Source of the DNA: a virus
Reading direction: 5' to 3' (one strand)
Length of the DNA: 58,681 nt
IMG/VR virus record: IMGVR_UViG_3300023174_000189
Span: 1 to 58,681 of that record
Below the pieces are notes generated by a model that was not told the origin of the DNA, did no database searches, and was given only the letters and a program-made list of their open reading frames with translations. The position numbers and the translations under genes are program-made. Positions 18,136 to 26,352 of this stretch are shown here, in pieces (the stretch's first letter is position 1; the number at the start of each line of letters is the position of its first letter).

Positions 18136-18165
18136 TAGTTAAAACCTCGATTTCTTGGGACTTAG

Positions 18166-18207
18166 AAAACCCCAATGTCTTTTTTAGGCATTGGGGTTTT
18201 TTATTTT
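18166..18207 (+). terminator. Intrinsic terminator of the capsid transcript
   Basis: AAAACCCCAATG (18166-18177) pairs perfectly with CATTGGGGTTTT (18189-18200), followed by TTATTTT. It lies 30 bp after the capsid stop codon. Confidence 0.9.
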
Positions 18208-18220
18208 GTGCTAAAAAAAC

Positions 18221-18264
18221 TTGCACCACACTCCTTGTTTTAATATAATATAAATACAAGGAGG
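18221..18264 (+). promoter_or_regulatory. Sigma-70-like promoter embedded in an SD-sequestering inverted repeat
   Basis: -35 TTGCAC (18221-18226), 17-nt spacer, -10 TATAAT (18244-18249); TATAAATA also reads at 18249-18256. CTCCTTGT (18231-18238) is a perfect inverted repeat of ACAAGGAG (18256-18263), which contains the SD of the endonuclease gene. Transcripts starting near 18256 would have a free SD; read-through from the capsid gene would fold it away. Confidence 0.65.
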
Positions 18265-18270
18265 ACAAAA

Positions 18271-19200
18271 ATGAAAAAGATACCATGTCCAATTACATCT
18301 GAAAGATTATCAGAGTTATATACTAAAGAATTTCTAACCGATGAAAAGATAGCCGAACTATTATGTTCAGAGGGTTATGAAGCAACTAAAAAAAGAGTTC
18401 TCAGATGGAGAATCGATTTCAATATTCAAACCCTAAAACAATATGAGAGATTTACACCCCCACCTATTGAAGGTGAATTGAAATCCTTATTGATAGGAAG
18501 TATGTTAGGTGATGGTCGTATAGCATTTAGAGCAAATTCTTCACATTATGAAGAAAGACATTCTCCTGAACAATTAGACTATTTGAAATGGAAAGCTAAC
18601 ATTTGGGGTGAATGGTCTAGTGGTGAGTTGAGTGTTGCTTATAGTAGAGAATTTGCAAGTCATATCTTTAGAACTAAAGCACATACTGATCTTAACCCAT
18701 ATAGAGATTTATTCTATGCTCAAAGAGAACATGGGTGGAAGATTGTTAAGAATGAACTTGTAGATATGGTAGACCCATATGCTTTAGCTATATGGTATTT
18801 AGATGATGGGTGGGCAGGTCATTACCCTGCTATATCATTTGGTGCTAAAGGAGAAAGCAGAGGTAATGTCTATCTTATCTTTGAGAAGTTTGGATTAAGA
18901 CCTAAATGGAAAGTAAGAAAAGGTGAAACAGGGGAGTTTCATTTTGAGAAAGAAGAAGGAGATAAGTTTATAGAGATTATTAAACCTTATGTGCCTGAGT
19001 GTATGAATTACAAGATGACCTTTGCTTATAGGGATGGGAAGATTAATGCTGTTGCTAGGAAGATGAAGAGAGAGGTGATCGAAGAGATGGTAAATAAAGG
19101 GTATACTTATGAGATGATGAGCAAAGAATTAGAAGTGGGAGAGGGGACTATAGGAAGATGGTTAAAAAAGTTTGATTTAAAGACAATTAATAGTAGATAA
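18271..19200 (+). CDS. Free-standing LAGLIDADG homing endonuclease with flanking HTH segments
   Basis: 309 residues. Two LAGLIDADG-type helices, KSLLIGSMLGDGRI (~residue 70) and YALAIWYLDDGWAG (~residue 170), each ending in the expected acidic residue: a monomeric double-motif enzyme of the LAGLIDADG_2 kind. The N-terminus (residues ~5-45) and C-terminus (~270-305, TYEMMSKELEVGEGTIGRWL) both look like helix-turn-helix DNA-binding segments. Placed right after the major capsid gene; endonucleases of this type usually cut near their own insertion site in phages lacking them. SD AAGGAGG, hidden in a hairpin. Confidence 0.9.
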   Translation: MKKIPCPITSERLSELYTKEFLTDEKIAELLCSEGYEATKKRVLRWRIDFNIQTLKQYERFTPPPIEGELKSLLIGSMLGDGRIAFRANSSHYEERHSPEQLDYLKWKANIWGEWSSGELSVAYSREFASHIFRTKAHTDLNPYRDLFYAQREHGWKIVKNELVDMVDPYALAIWYLDDGWAGHYPAISFGAKGESRGNVYLIFEKFGLRPKWKVRKGETGEFHFEKEEGDKFIEIIKPYVPECMNYKMTFAYRDGKINAVARKMKREVIEEMVNKGYTYEMMSKELEVGEGTIGRWLKKFDLKTINSR

Positions 19201-19203
19201 AAC

Positions 19204-19230
19204 TTGCATAAAAAAGAATATTCTTATAAT
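19204..19230 (+). promoter_or_regulatory. Candidate promoter of small RNA 1
   Basis: TTGCAT (19204-19209) and a perfect TATAAT (19225-19230) with a 15-nt spacer, followed by TCTAAG. The same TCTAAG follows the promoter region of small RNA 2. Confidence 0.45.
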
Positions 19231-19236
19231 CTAAGG

Positions 19237-19318
19237 ATAGACAGACTCATGTGTGTGGCTGTTTGTTTTGTTTAGAATGAAAGGGGTGGTATTAATTTAT
19301 CATCCCTTTTTTCTTTTT
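19237..19318 (+). ncRNA. Candidate small RNA 1 with intrinsic terminator
   Basis: About 82 nt from the predicted start to the end of a U-rich tract. The 3' end folds as AAGGGGTG (19281-19288) pairing with CATCCCTT (19301-19308, one G-U), then TTTTCTTTTT. An upstream short hairpin ACAG-CTGT flanks a TGTGTG loop. There is no open frame or SD. The twin layout with small RNA 2 supports a real transcription unit; function unknown. Confidence 0.5.
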
Positions 19319-19320
19319 AA

Positions 19321-19349
19321 TTGACATTAAAAAAGAGATAGGATATTTT
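19321..19349 (+). promoter_or_regulatory. Candidate promoter of small RNA 2
   Basis: Consensus TTGACA (19321-19326), exact 17-nt spacer, TATTTT (19344-19349). It begins directly after the U-tract of small RNA 1. Confidence 0.55.
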
Positions 19350-19356
19350 CTTTAAT

Positions 19357-19437
19357 CTAAGACCTTAGGTTCTGTCCTTTCTTACTAAGGTCTTAAAGTG
19401 AAGGGGTATGAGATTATTTTTTCATACCCCTTTTTTA
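19357..19437 (+). ncRNA. Candidate small RNA 2 with 5' hairpin and strong terminator
   Basis: About 81 nt. AAGACCTTAG (19359-19368) pairs perfectly with CTAAGGTCTT (19385-19394), leaving a 16-nt loop. Then AAGGGGTATGA (19401-19411) pairs perfectly with TCATACCCCTT (19422-19432) followed by TTTT. No coding potential. Both terminators share AAGGGGT at the 5' arm, suggesting duplication of one RNA gene. Confidence 0.6.
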
Positions 19438-19524
19438 TTTAATGTAAAAAAGTAATTGTATAATGCTTATAAATGAATGTATATAGAATACATATATACT
19501 AAACAATAAAGAGGAGTATCCTTT

Positions 19525-20586
19525 ATGTCAGATATTAATTTTTTTAAAGGAACTTTTGTAAAAGTTCAAGCGACAACAACAATCCACTTAGGTAAATTAG
19601 AAAGAAATCTTTATCAAGGTGATATTGTTGAATATGATGGTGTGACTTTAAAGATTGGAAATGAACAAGTTGTAATGCCTGAATTGAAATCAGGTGTAAA
19701 AAGAGGTTGGTTAAAGATTGTAGAAGAAGTATCTACACCTGTAGATACTAATACACCTGTAGTAGTTAAGAAAGAAACAACACCTGCACCTGCTAAGAAA
19801 GAAATGGCTGTTCAAAAAGTATATGACGAAGAAAAGTCAGTACAAAATTTAAATAAGAAAGCTGTGGAAGAACCTAAAAAATTCCCCTTGAAGATTGAAT
19901 CTCAAGATGAAGATGTTAGACCAGTACATAAGGTAGACAATAAGAGTGGAGCTACAGTAACAGGTGCAACAAGTGCAATGGATAATGTAAGTTCACAACA
20001 AGGTGCTGAAGCTGTTAAGATTCCTTTAAAGACAGCAAGTAAGCAAAAGTTAGTAATTTCTGACGGTAGTCAAATTACAAAAGAAATGGCTAAGTTAGAG
20101 AATCTTTCAAGAGATGCTGTAAAGAAGCCTGTTGTAATTGTAGATGATCAACAAGAACCTAATGTAGTAAGTAAAGTAGGACAAGAAGCTACTGTAGAAG
20201 TAGATGAGTTTGAAGATTTACAATTAGGTGAAGAACAATCAGGTGAATTAGAAGTATCTATTGAAGAACTATCTGATATTATCAATAGTGATTTAGAAGA
20301 ATTAGATTTATCTGGTGAAGAACCTGCAGTAAGTCAATTTGAAGAAAACTTACAAACATTAAATGCTTTAGAACAAGTAACACCTACAGGTGCAGTGATT
20401 ACAGGTGCAGATACAAGTAAAGTTGTAAGTGTAGATGGTATTGATTGGGATAAATCAAAGCATTGGCAACATCGTGTAAAGTTAGCGATTGAAAAGTATA
20501 AAGACAATCCTGAGATGATGGACAAGATTAAAGCGATTGAAACTGAAGGTGTAGTAAAGGCTATTGATAAGGCATTAGGTCAATAA
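19525..20586 (+). CDS. Hypothetical acidic protein with conserved-looking ends
   Basis: 353 residues. An ordered N-terminal ~75 residues (FKGTFVKVQATTTIHLGKLE) form a beta-rich module; a long low-complexity middle is rich in Val/Glu/Lys/Thr; the C-terminal ~55 residues (DKSKHWQHRVKLAIEKYKDN) look helical and conserved. TATAAT at 19459-19464 and SD GAGGAG precede it, starting a new operon after the small RNAs. No enzyme motif; a structural or assembly role is possible by position. Confidence 0.7.
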   Translation: MSDINFFKGTFVKVQATTTIHLGKLERNLYQGDIVEYDGVTLKIGNEQVVMPELKSGVKRGWLKIVEEVSTPVDTNTPVVVKKETTPAPAKKEMAVQKVYDEEKSVQNLNKKAVEEPKKFPLKIESQDEDVRPVHKVDNKSGATVTGATSAMDNVSSQQGAEAVKIPLKTASKQKLVISDGSQITKEMAKLENLSRDAVKKPVVIVDDQQEPNVVSKVGQEATVEVDEFEDLQLGEEQSGELEVSIEELSDIINSDLEELDLSGEEPAVSQFEENLQTLNALEQVTPTGAVITGADTSKVVSVDGIDWDKSKHWQHRVKLAIEKYKDNPEMMDKIKAIETEGVVKAIDKALGQ

Positions 20587-20668
20587 TATATAGTTTATAG
20601 TGGGTTAATATTTAATTTATATAGGTCTAATATATATATATATCTTTAACCTTATGTGGAGTTTACAC

Positions 20669-21526
20669 ATGAACGCACAAACTTTAAATCGTATGATCAA
20701 AGCATCATATTATGCACCCAATGGTGCTCAATTAAGAAAAGCCTGTTATGGGGTTATGGCAGTAAATAGCCGTAGAGCTTCCGTAGGTGCTATGTCTTTA
20801 GAACAAGTAGCAGAATTACCAAAAGAAGAACAAACTGAAGTAAAGTCTCAAATTGTTCAAGAAGCATTAGTACAAGGTTCAGCAGAAGACCAAGCTAAAT
20901 TAGCAGGTCATGGCTTAAAAAATGTACAAATGTACTTAAAGCAAGAAGGCGTAACACCTGAAGAACTCGCTAAAGAAGTTCAAAAAGCTGATCCTGTAAT
21001 TGTAAAAGCAATTAAGTCTGAAACACATGACTTAAAAGGTGCTGTTCAAGTTGCTGGTGCTATTGCTAAAGCAGGAACATTTGAAGAAATTTTTAGTTTC
21101 TTAGATATTCCTATCAATTATGTTCAAAGAAAATACCAAGATTTCAATTGGTTTAAATGGTCTGCTATTATTGGTGCTATTGGTTTCATGTTTGAAATCA
21201 TTGGTGCTGGTAGTGTAGCTGGTCTAAGTGGTGGTTTGATCGCTTTGACTGCTATTATTGGTGTAGCAGGTTATGCAGCACTAGCTCTTGTTATTTATTA
21301 TTTGTTTGGTGATATTATCAAATGGGTTAATAAAAGACTTGCTATGTTAGATGCTTGGGTCTTCTTATTGCCCTTTAGAGCTTTAAGTTTAATCTTAAAG
21401 CTATTCGGTTGGGGTTTAGATCAATTTGTAGGTGGCATTAAAGATGCTTGGAATAGCTTCTTTAGTCGCCAAGCAAGTATTGCTATGCAATCACCTGAAT
21501 TTAGAAAAGTTTATTATAGTATTTAA
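20669..21526 (+). CDS. Membrane protein, unknown function
   Basis: 285 residues from the ATG at 20669 (SD GTGGAG; an in-frame ATG at 20654 is too close to that SD). The N-terminal ~150 residues are soluble and helical. Two hydrophobic segments follow, ~164-182 (WSAIIGAIGFMFEIIGAG) and ~188-214 (GGLIALTAIIGVAGYAALAL), then an amphipathic stretch ~230-255. A GG(TTAA) inverted repeat lies upstream of the SD. Could be a virion or inner-membrane protein; no family recognised. Confidence 0.7.
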   Translation: MNAQTLNRMIKASYYAPNGAQLRKACYGVMAVNSRRASVGAMSLEQVAELPKEEQTEVKSQIVQEALVQGSAEDQAKLAGHGLKNVQMYLKQEGVTPEELAKEVQKADPVIVKAIKSETHDLKGAVQVAGAIAKAGTFEEIFSFLDIPINYVQRKYQDFNWFKWSAIIGAIGFMFEIIGAGSVAGLSGGLIALTAIIGVAGYAALALVIYYLFGDIIKWVNKRLAMLDAWVFLLPFRALSLILKLFGWGLDQFVGGIKDAWNSFFSRQASIAMQSPEFRKVYYSI

Positions 21527-21537
21527 TTTATAATTCT

Positions 21538-21570
21538 CATATCTTTATAGTATTTATATATAAGGATATG
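21538..21570 (+). promoter_or_regulatory. SD-sequestering stem
   Basis: CATATCTTTATA (21538-21549) pairs with TATAAGGATATG (21559-21570): 12 base pairs including one T-G, 9-nt loop. The right arm contains AAGGA, the SD of the ATG at 21575. The loop and stem also read as TATTTATATATA, AT-rich like a -10 region. Confidence 0.55.
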
Positions 21571-21574
21571 AAAA

Positions 21575-21940
21575 ATGAAAAGACAAGCATCTAGCCAAGC
21601 ATCTTGGTCATTATTAGCTGAAGGTGTTACATCAGCAAGAGTTCAAGCACATAGAGTAAGAGCATCTGTTATTCAATTACAAAATGCTATTAAAGGAACA
21701 CCTTTAGAAGAAGAATTACAAAGACTTTGTGGTGATGTTTTATTGGCTATTCCTAGAGCAGCTGAAATTATTGAAAGAGATCTAGATAGAACTAATTATG
21801 CTTTAATCAAATTAGGTGAAGGTTTTTATAGATCAAGATTACCTATCGAAGATAGAGAAATTGTTGAAATATCATCTAAGTTCAATCCATATCCAAGTCC
21901 TAAAAAAGTTGCCCATAAATATCTTAACTCAAAGAGATAA
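21575..21940 (+). CDS. Hypothetical helical protein
   Basis: 121 residues, four probable amphipathic helices (AHRVRASVIQLQNAIKG and following). No known motif. The next gene starts 5 bp after its stop, so they share an mRNA. Unknown role. Confidence 0.7.
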   Translation: MKRQASSQASWSLLAEGVTSARVQAHRVRASVIQLQNAIKGTPLEEELQRLCGDVLLAIPRAAEIIERDLDRTNYALIKLGEGFYRSRLPIEDREIVEISSKFNPYPSPKKVAHKYLNSKR

Positions 21941-21945
21941 TCAAA

Positions 21946-23259
21946 ATGGATAGATATGCTTATCGAGCACCTGCACAAGATTTAGCAGGTGTTAAGACAT
22001 GGGTAGAAAAAGAAAGAGCTAAAGGAACAGCACCTGAAAAAGGTAGAGAACAATATGAGGATGGAAAACCTCAAAGAGATAGAGTATTGCCTTTACCTAG
22101 TGGTCATCCTAAAGGAAGAGATGTAGAGAAGTATGCACCAGGTGCTATGAATACACCTAGTGATAGTCAAGATAGTCCTTTAAAACCATCTCATTCTTAT
22201 GCTAAGTCTAATAAACCTATGGGTAAGCCTTTACATGAATCACCTAGAACAACAGGTGTTCCTGGTGAACAATATGGTCATCCTTATATAGATATGGGAA
22301 CTATTGTAAATCAAAGAAGAACAATGACAGCTAGTGAGGATGATATTGTCATGGGGGATATTAATTTTAGAACACACCCCCAATATACAGATAGACAAAG
22401 AAACCAACAAGGTGAAGCTAAGAGATATTATAAGCGATGGTATAGAGAAAATAAGAGAAATGTTAAGAGAAGAATGAGGAAATATAATAGAGAGAATAGG
22501 GTGGATATAAAGAGATATAATAAGAAGAGAAATGATAAGCCTGAAAAACATACAAGAATAAAGCCCTTTGGTGTTCGTTCTATGAAAGAAAGAAACAAAG
22601 AAGCTATGGCTATAAGAGTAGCAAGTATGTATATAGAAGCTAGACCTAAAACAGGGCCAGGTAGTCATAGTGGTCCAGGGGTTAAAAGAAGAAAACCTAT
22701 GAGAGGTATGGCTAAACTTAAAGCTAAACAAAGTTATATTCGTAATAAGATAGATCGTTTGAAATATCAAAAACACTACTACAAAAAAAACAAAAGGAAA
22801 ATACAGATGTATCGTAAAGCAAGTTCCGACAAGTTAATGTACTTACAAATGTTATTGAGTGGGTTAAGAGCTGCTCACTTCGCACATTGGACTACACATT
22901 GGCAAGTACAAGGTCAATCATCTTATGGAGATCATTTACTTATGGAAAGACTATATACAGGACTAGTAGATGAGATTGACACCTTAGCTGAAAAGCTAGT
23001 AGGTGAATTTGGTCCAGGTGCTGTTGAACCTGAAAGTCAAGTAACTCAAATGTCTGTCTATATTAAAGGTTTAGTTAATTTAGAACAAGACCCCATTTAT
23101 AGAGCAATGTTAGTAGAAGAAGGCTTACAACAATTATTCACTTATGTATATAATAAACTTGAAGGACAAATGTCATTAGGTTTAGATGATTATATTATGA
23201 GTACTGCTAATGCCCATGAAACTAATGTTTATTTGTTAAGACAAAGGACAAGTAAGTGA
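21946..23259 (+). CDS. Basic protein fused to a C-terminal Dps/ferritin-like domain
   Basis: 437 residues in three parts. Residues 1-130 are Pro/Gly/His-rich and extended (RVLPLPSGHPKGRD, GVPGEQYGHPY). Residues ~140-285 are extremely Arg/Lys/Tyr-rich, suited to DNA binding. Residues ~290-437 form a ferritin-like four-helix bundle resembling Dps: AHFAHWTTHWQVQG, then YGDHLLMERLY and DEIDTLAEKLVG, placing His, His, Asp and Glu in the order of Dps ferroxidase ligands. Dps proteins bind DNA and oxidise iron. The fusion suggests a DNA-compacting or protective protein packaged in the head; that role is inferred. Confidence 0.75.
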   Translation: MDRYAYRAPAQDLAGVKTWVEKERAKGTAPEKGREQYEDGKPQRDRVLPLPSGHPKGRDVEKYAPGAMNTPSDSQDSPLKPSHSYAKSNKPMGKPLHESPRTTGVPGEQYGHPYIDMGTIVNQRRTMTASEDDIVMGDINFRTHPQYTDRQRNQQGEAKRYYKRWYRENKRNVKRRMRKYNRENRVDIKRYNKKRNDKPEKHTRIKPFGVRSMKERNKEAMAIRVASMYIEARPKTGPGSHSGPGVKRRKPMRGMAKLKAKQSYIRNKIDRLKYQKHYYKKNKRKIQMYRKASSDKLMYLQMLLSGLRAAHFAHWTTHWQVQGQSSYGDHLLMERLYTGLVDEIDTLAEKLVGEFGPGAVEPESQVTQMSVYIKGLVNLEQDPIYRAMLVEEGLQQLFTYVYNKLEGQMSLGLDDYIMSTANAHETNVYLLRQRTSK

Positions 23260-23260
23260 A

Positions 23261-23923
23261 ATGATTCGTCTAGCTAGAGATAAATTTGGTATTCATTCTC
23301 TTATATTAGCTAGAGCCACTTATTCAAATAGAATTAGAAAAGCCAATTTAAACTTTTGTGAAGTCAATAAAAACACTTGCTCAGGTAATATGGGTATCTC
23401 TCGTATAGATATGCCTGTGGTTAAAGATTTAGATGAGATTATTGAATTAATGGAAGAAGGAATGTTAGATATAAATAACATTCCAAGTGAAGCTGAGGAA
23501 GATTATTTAGAAAGTGGTTTTGGTCTTAAAAAGAATAAGGTGAAAGCCATAGATAAGAAAATCAGTGTAAAAGATTTAGTAGCGACACAAGATGAATTAT
23601 GGTTGGGTAAAGCTATAGATATGGCTATATCAGGTAAGGGGTTAGATAAACCTATAATCGTATCTAAAGATGGTTACATTATGGATGGGCATCATAGGTG
23701 GGTTGCTTATTTGTTATTAGGTGCATATAATAGAAAGCAATTAGAGAAGATATATAAGATTGTCAAGAAAGACAATATGGAAGAAGTTAAAGGTTTATTT
23801 GATGACTATAATGTAAGTAAGGATATGAAGATAGATTGTGTAGAGTTTCAATTAGGTGGAGATAGGTTATTGAAAGTATTAAATGCTTATACAGATGCTA
23901 AAGGGATAGAGAGGAATATTTAA
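23261..23923 (+). CDS. ParB/sulfiredoxin-fold-like protein
   Basis: 220 residues, starting 1 bp after the previous stop. The ParB-like core is at ~residues 105-155: LVATQDELWLG, then KPIIVSKDGYIMDGHHRW, whose GHHRW corresponds to the nucleotide-contacting GxxRx motif of the ParB N-terminal fold. There is no HTH domain, so this is not a partition ParB but one of the stand-alone ParB-like proteins common in phages, some of which act as nucleases or nucleotidases. Exact activity unknown. Confidence 0.65.
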   Translation: MIRLARDKFGIHSLILARATYSNRIRKANLNFCEVNKNTCSGNMGISRIDMPVVKDLDEIIELMEEGMLDINNIPSEAEEDYLESGFGLKKNKVKAIDKKISVKDLVATQDELWLGKAIDMAISGKGLDKPIIVSKDGYIMDGHHRWVAYLLLGAYNRKQLEKIYKIVKKDNMEEVKGLFDDYNVSKDMKIDCVEFQLGGDRLLKVLNAYTDAKGIERNI

Positions 23924-23968
23924 TTTATAAAGAGGTATATATAAAATTTATATAAACAAGGATAGAAA

Positions 23969-25417
23969 ATGTTAAATAAAGTAGCTAGACTTCTTTTAAA
24001 AGAGATTAGAAATAAAGCACCTGAAGCTAGATTAAAAAAGATAGCTAAAGTGTTATTTAAAATAGCATCCGCTAGTGCTTATAAAAGTGAAGTTATAGAT
24101 AATTTTATCAAAATGTTTGTTAGTGTAAATGCTTCAGACCTTAGTTTTATGATTTCACAATATGCTTTAGGTAAAAGATTTCATAGTGGTGACATCGCTA
24201 AAATAAAAACAGACTCTGTGGATGTTTCTTTAAAAGTTAGAGTATTGAGAGAAGCACTTTCTAATCCTAAAATATCTGTTTATGAGATAGCAAATATAGC
24301 AAATGATCTTATTGAAAAGAATATCAATATTAAGAATGGATTAAAAACTGTAATCACAAGCTATAAAAATTTAGCACCTGTTAAAATAAACTCAAGAGAT
24401 GGAAGTAAATATACTTTTAACTTTTCAGGAACAGATCACTTTGCTCATAGAATTTACTTAAGAGGAATAAGTAAAAAAGAATTACATAAAGCATTATCTG
24501 ACCTTTGTTTAAATTTAATAGAGAATCCTAATTCTATACTTCAATATAAGACTCAAGATATATATGGTGATAGTATAGGTGATAAATATAAAGTCACCAC
24601 CAAAGTGAGAAAATTAAGCACAGATATGTATATCACCTTAGTGTTTGGTATCAAAACATTAAATAACTTAGGTGGTGAACTTGTATTGATTACTGCCTAT
24701 CCTGAAGATAAAGAACCATCTATTAAAACTGTAACTTCTGACTCTTATTTTGTAGATGAATATGTAGAACCAAAAACCACTACAGATGATGAAGTTATTG
24801 AACAATATAATCAATACCTACAAAGAAAAATATCACCTGTACAAACCCCTACCGTAGAAGAAAGACCATCTAGAATAATTGAAAGAAGAAGAGAAGCACC
24901 TACCCCTGAACAACTCTTCTTAGCTAAGAAACCTACAGGTGAGGGTACTAGTTCTCTACTTTATTGGAAACCTATGTATAAAGGATCTAAACCTGAACAT
25001 AATGAATATGGTAATCTTCTCATCACCTATCCTAAAGAACTTAAATATGCTATAGGCGAACTAAACTTTAATAGAGTACTTAATCGTGTAGGTATTCTCT
25101 TAAACCTATGGTATATTAAAAAGAGCTTTGTAGCAAAAGTACAAATCCCTTGTGCTGAATGTAGAGATCTTGAAACAGGTATGAGTACAAGTCCTTTTGT
25201 TTATGTCGTATTAAGATTAAATAAAGTATTTAATGACCCCAATAATCCTAAAGCAGGTTATTCTTACAATATTGATGCCTTTAACATCAAAGAGTCTGAG
25301 AATAAGATAGATCCTGCTTATCATTATAGTCTTGAAACTAGAGATAGTATTCCTGTCCCACCTCCTGCCCCTACACCTAAAACAGCTAATTATTTATACA
25401 GCCCATATATATGGTAA
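23969..25417 (+). CDS. Hypothetical protein
   Basis: 482 residues. The N-terminal ~60 residues are basic and helical (ARLLLKEIRNKAPEARLKKI), then mixed alpha/beta, with a Pro/Thr-rich linker near residue 280 and a C-terminal Pro-rich end (PVPPPAPTPKT). No motif recognised. SD AAGGA. Its 3' end overlaps the convergent glycosylase-like gene by 24 bp. Confidence 0.7.
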   Translation: MLNKVARLLLKEIRNKAPEARLKKIAKVLFKIASASAYKSEVIDNFIKMFVSVNASDLSFMISQYALGKRFHSGDIAKIKTDSVDVSLKVRVLREALSNPKISVYEIANIANDLIEKNINIKNGLKTVITSYKNLAPVKINSRDGSKYTFNFSGTDHFAHRIYLRGISKKELHKALSDLCLNLIENPNSILQYKTQDIYGDSIGDKYKVTTKVRKLSTDMYITLVFGIKTLNNLGGELVLITAYPEDKEPSIKTVTSDSYFVDEYVEPKTTTDDEVIEQYNQYLQRKISPVQTPTVEERPSRIIERRREAPTPEQLFLAKKPTGEGTSSLLYWKPMYKGSKPEHNEYGNLLITYPKELKYAIGELNFNRVLNRVGILLNLWYIKKSFVAKVQIPCAECRDLETGMSTSPFVYVVLRLNKVFNDPNNPKAGYSYNIDAFNIKESENKIDPAYHYSLETRDSIPVPPPAPTPKTANYLYSPYIW

Positions 25418-25822
25418 ATCACCTGACACACCTTTAAACATATCTCTATAATAGTCAGGCTTCTTTTTTATTAAATTACTTTGATGACTCATATGTATAT
25501 CCTCCCTTCCCCACCAATTAGGTTTATTCCTATTCTTACTGAATAATAAACCCACCTCAAATCTCTCTTTAAGAGTATCTTTATAACCTAAAGAAATCCA
25601 TTTATTACATATAGCAATAGCATATTCACATAAAGCACCTTCATAACCTTCCCACATTTTTACAGCAGGGTGATTAAACCATGCACCTTTTACCACACCC
25701 CTCTTCTTTGCATATAACACTTTTAAGATTTGATATGCTTCTACTCTCTGTTTACCTAATCTTTGCCTATCTAAAGCATTTGCTATTTCTTCATAGCTTT
25801 TATATGGAATGAATGTTTGCAT
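25394..25822 (-). CDS. MSMEG_6728-like / pyrimidine-dimer glycosylase-type protein
   Basis: 142 residues from the ATG at 25822, chosen because the conserved family start is MQTFIPYKSYEEIANALD; the frame stays open to 25927 but without family similarity. Family-like blocks are visible: LDRQRLGKQRVEA, NHPAVKMWEGYEGAL, HMSHQSNLIKKKPDYY and the end LPYIW. Proteins of this group are annotated as pyrimidine dimer DNA glycosylases, acting on UV damage, though I know of little direct biochemistry. SD AAAGGA is 12 nt from the start. Base-excision repair is a plausible role. Confidence 0.7.
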   Translation of the reverse strand: MQTFIPYKSYEEIANALDRQRLGKQRVEAYQILKVLYAKKRGVVKGAWFNHPAVKMWEGYEGALCEYAIAICNKWISLGYKDTLKERFEVGLLFSKNRNKPNWWGREDIHMSHQSNLIKKKPDYYRDMFKGVSGDLPYIWAV

Positions 25823-25832
25823 TTTTTTATCT

Positions 25833-25869
25833 GTCCTTTCTATGTTTTTATTATATTTTTTATAAGGAC
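25833..25869 (-). promoter_or_regulatory. SD-sequestering stem before glycosylase-like gene
   Basis: On the minus strand GTCCTT (25869-25864) pairs perfectly with AAGGAC (25838-25833), which contains the SD. The 25-nt loop includes TATAATAA-like sequence. The + strand SD of the divergent gene is elsewhere (near 25907), so this stem is not explained by facing SDs. Confidence 0.45.
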
Positions 25870-25920
25870 TTGTATAGTTAAAATCATTAAATTGAACCCC
25901 TTCAAAAAGGATAAATGTAA

Positions 25921-26313
25921 ATGCCATTACATCACCAACATATCGTCATTAAGGCTTATGTAAAAAATACACCTATGACACAAGAAGCTATTGAACAATG
26001 GCTTCTCGAACTTATTCCTGCTATTGATATGAAAATCCTAGCTGGTCCTTATTCTGTTTATCTAGACCGTGTAGGTAATAGAGGACTCACAGGTGTCGCT
26101 ATTATTGAAACTTCTCATATCGTTGCTCATGTGTGGGATGAAGATAATCCAGGTCTTATTCAACTTGATGTTTATTCTTGTAAAGAATTTGATAAAGAAA
26201 CTGTATTTAAACACCTTGATAAATTTGAAGTGGTTTCTGCTGAGTGGTTTATGTTAGATAGAACTGATAATATTGTTATCACCGACCAACCTACAAAAGG
26301 TATCTCTTATTAA
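25921..26313 (+). CDS. speD: S-adenosylmethionine decarboxylase-like protein (SpeD family)
   Basis: 130 residues, the size of bacterial SpeD proenzymes. SpeD self-cleaves at a serine to form a pyruvoyl cofactor and decarboxylates S-adenosylmethionine for spermidine synthesis. Visible: GVAIIETSHIVAHVW with Ser65 and His70 in the S-x4-H spacing of the pyruvoyl serine and proton-donor histidine, and LDVYSCKEF with Cys87 where the catalytic cysteine belongs. Odd: the residue before the serine is Thr rather than Glu. No spermidine synthase is in the window. SD AAAAGGA, partly in a short CCTT/AAGG hairpin. Confidence 0.7.
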   Translation: MPLHHQHIVIKAYVKNTPMTQEAIEQWLLELIPAIDMKILAGPYSVYLDRVGNRGLTGVAIIETSHIVAHVWDEDNPGLIQLDVYSCKEFDKETVFKHLDKFEVVSAEWFMLDRTDNIVITDQPTKGISY

Positions 26314-26352
26314 GATTAGAACATAATAGTATATTATATATATAATAATATA

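Noticed and set aside
19204-19437. tRNA-like genes between the endonuclease and the next operon
   Set aside because: No cloverleaf, no T-loop GTTC/GATC pattern and no CCA end; the hairpins fit terminated small RNAs instead.
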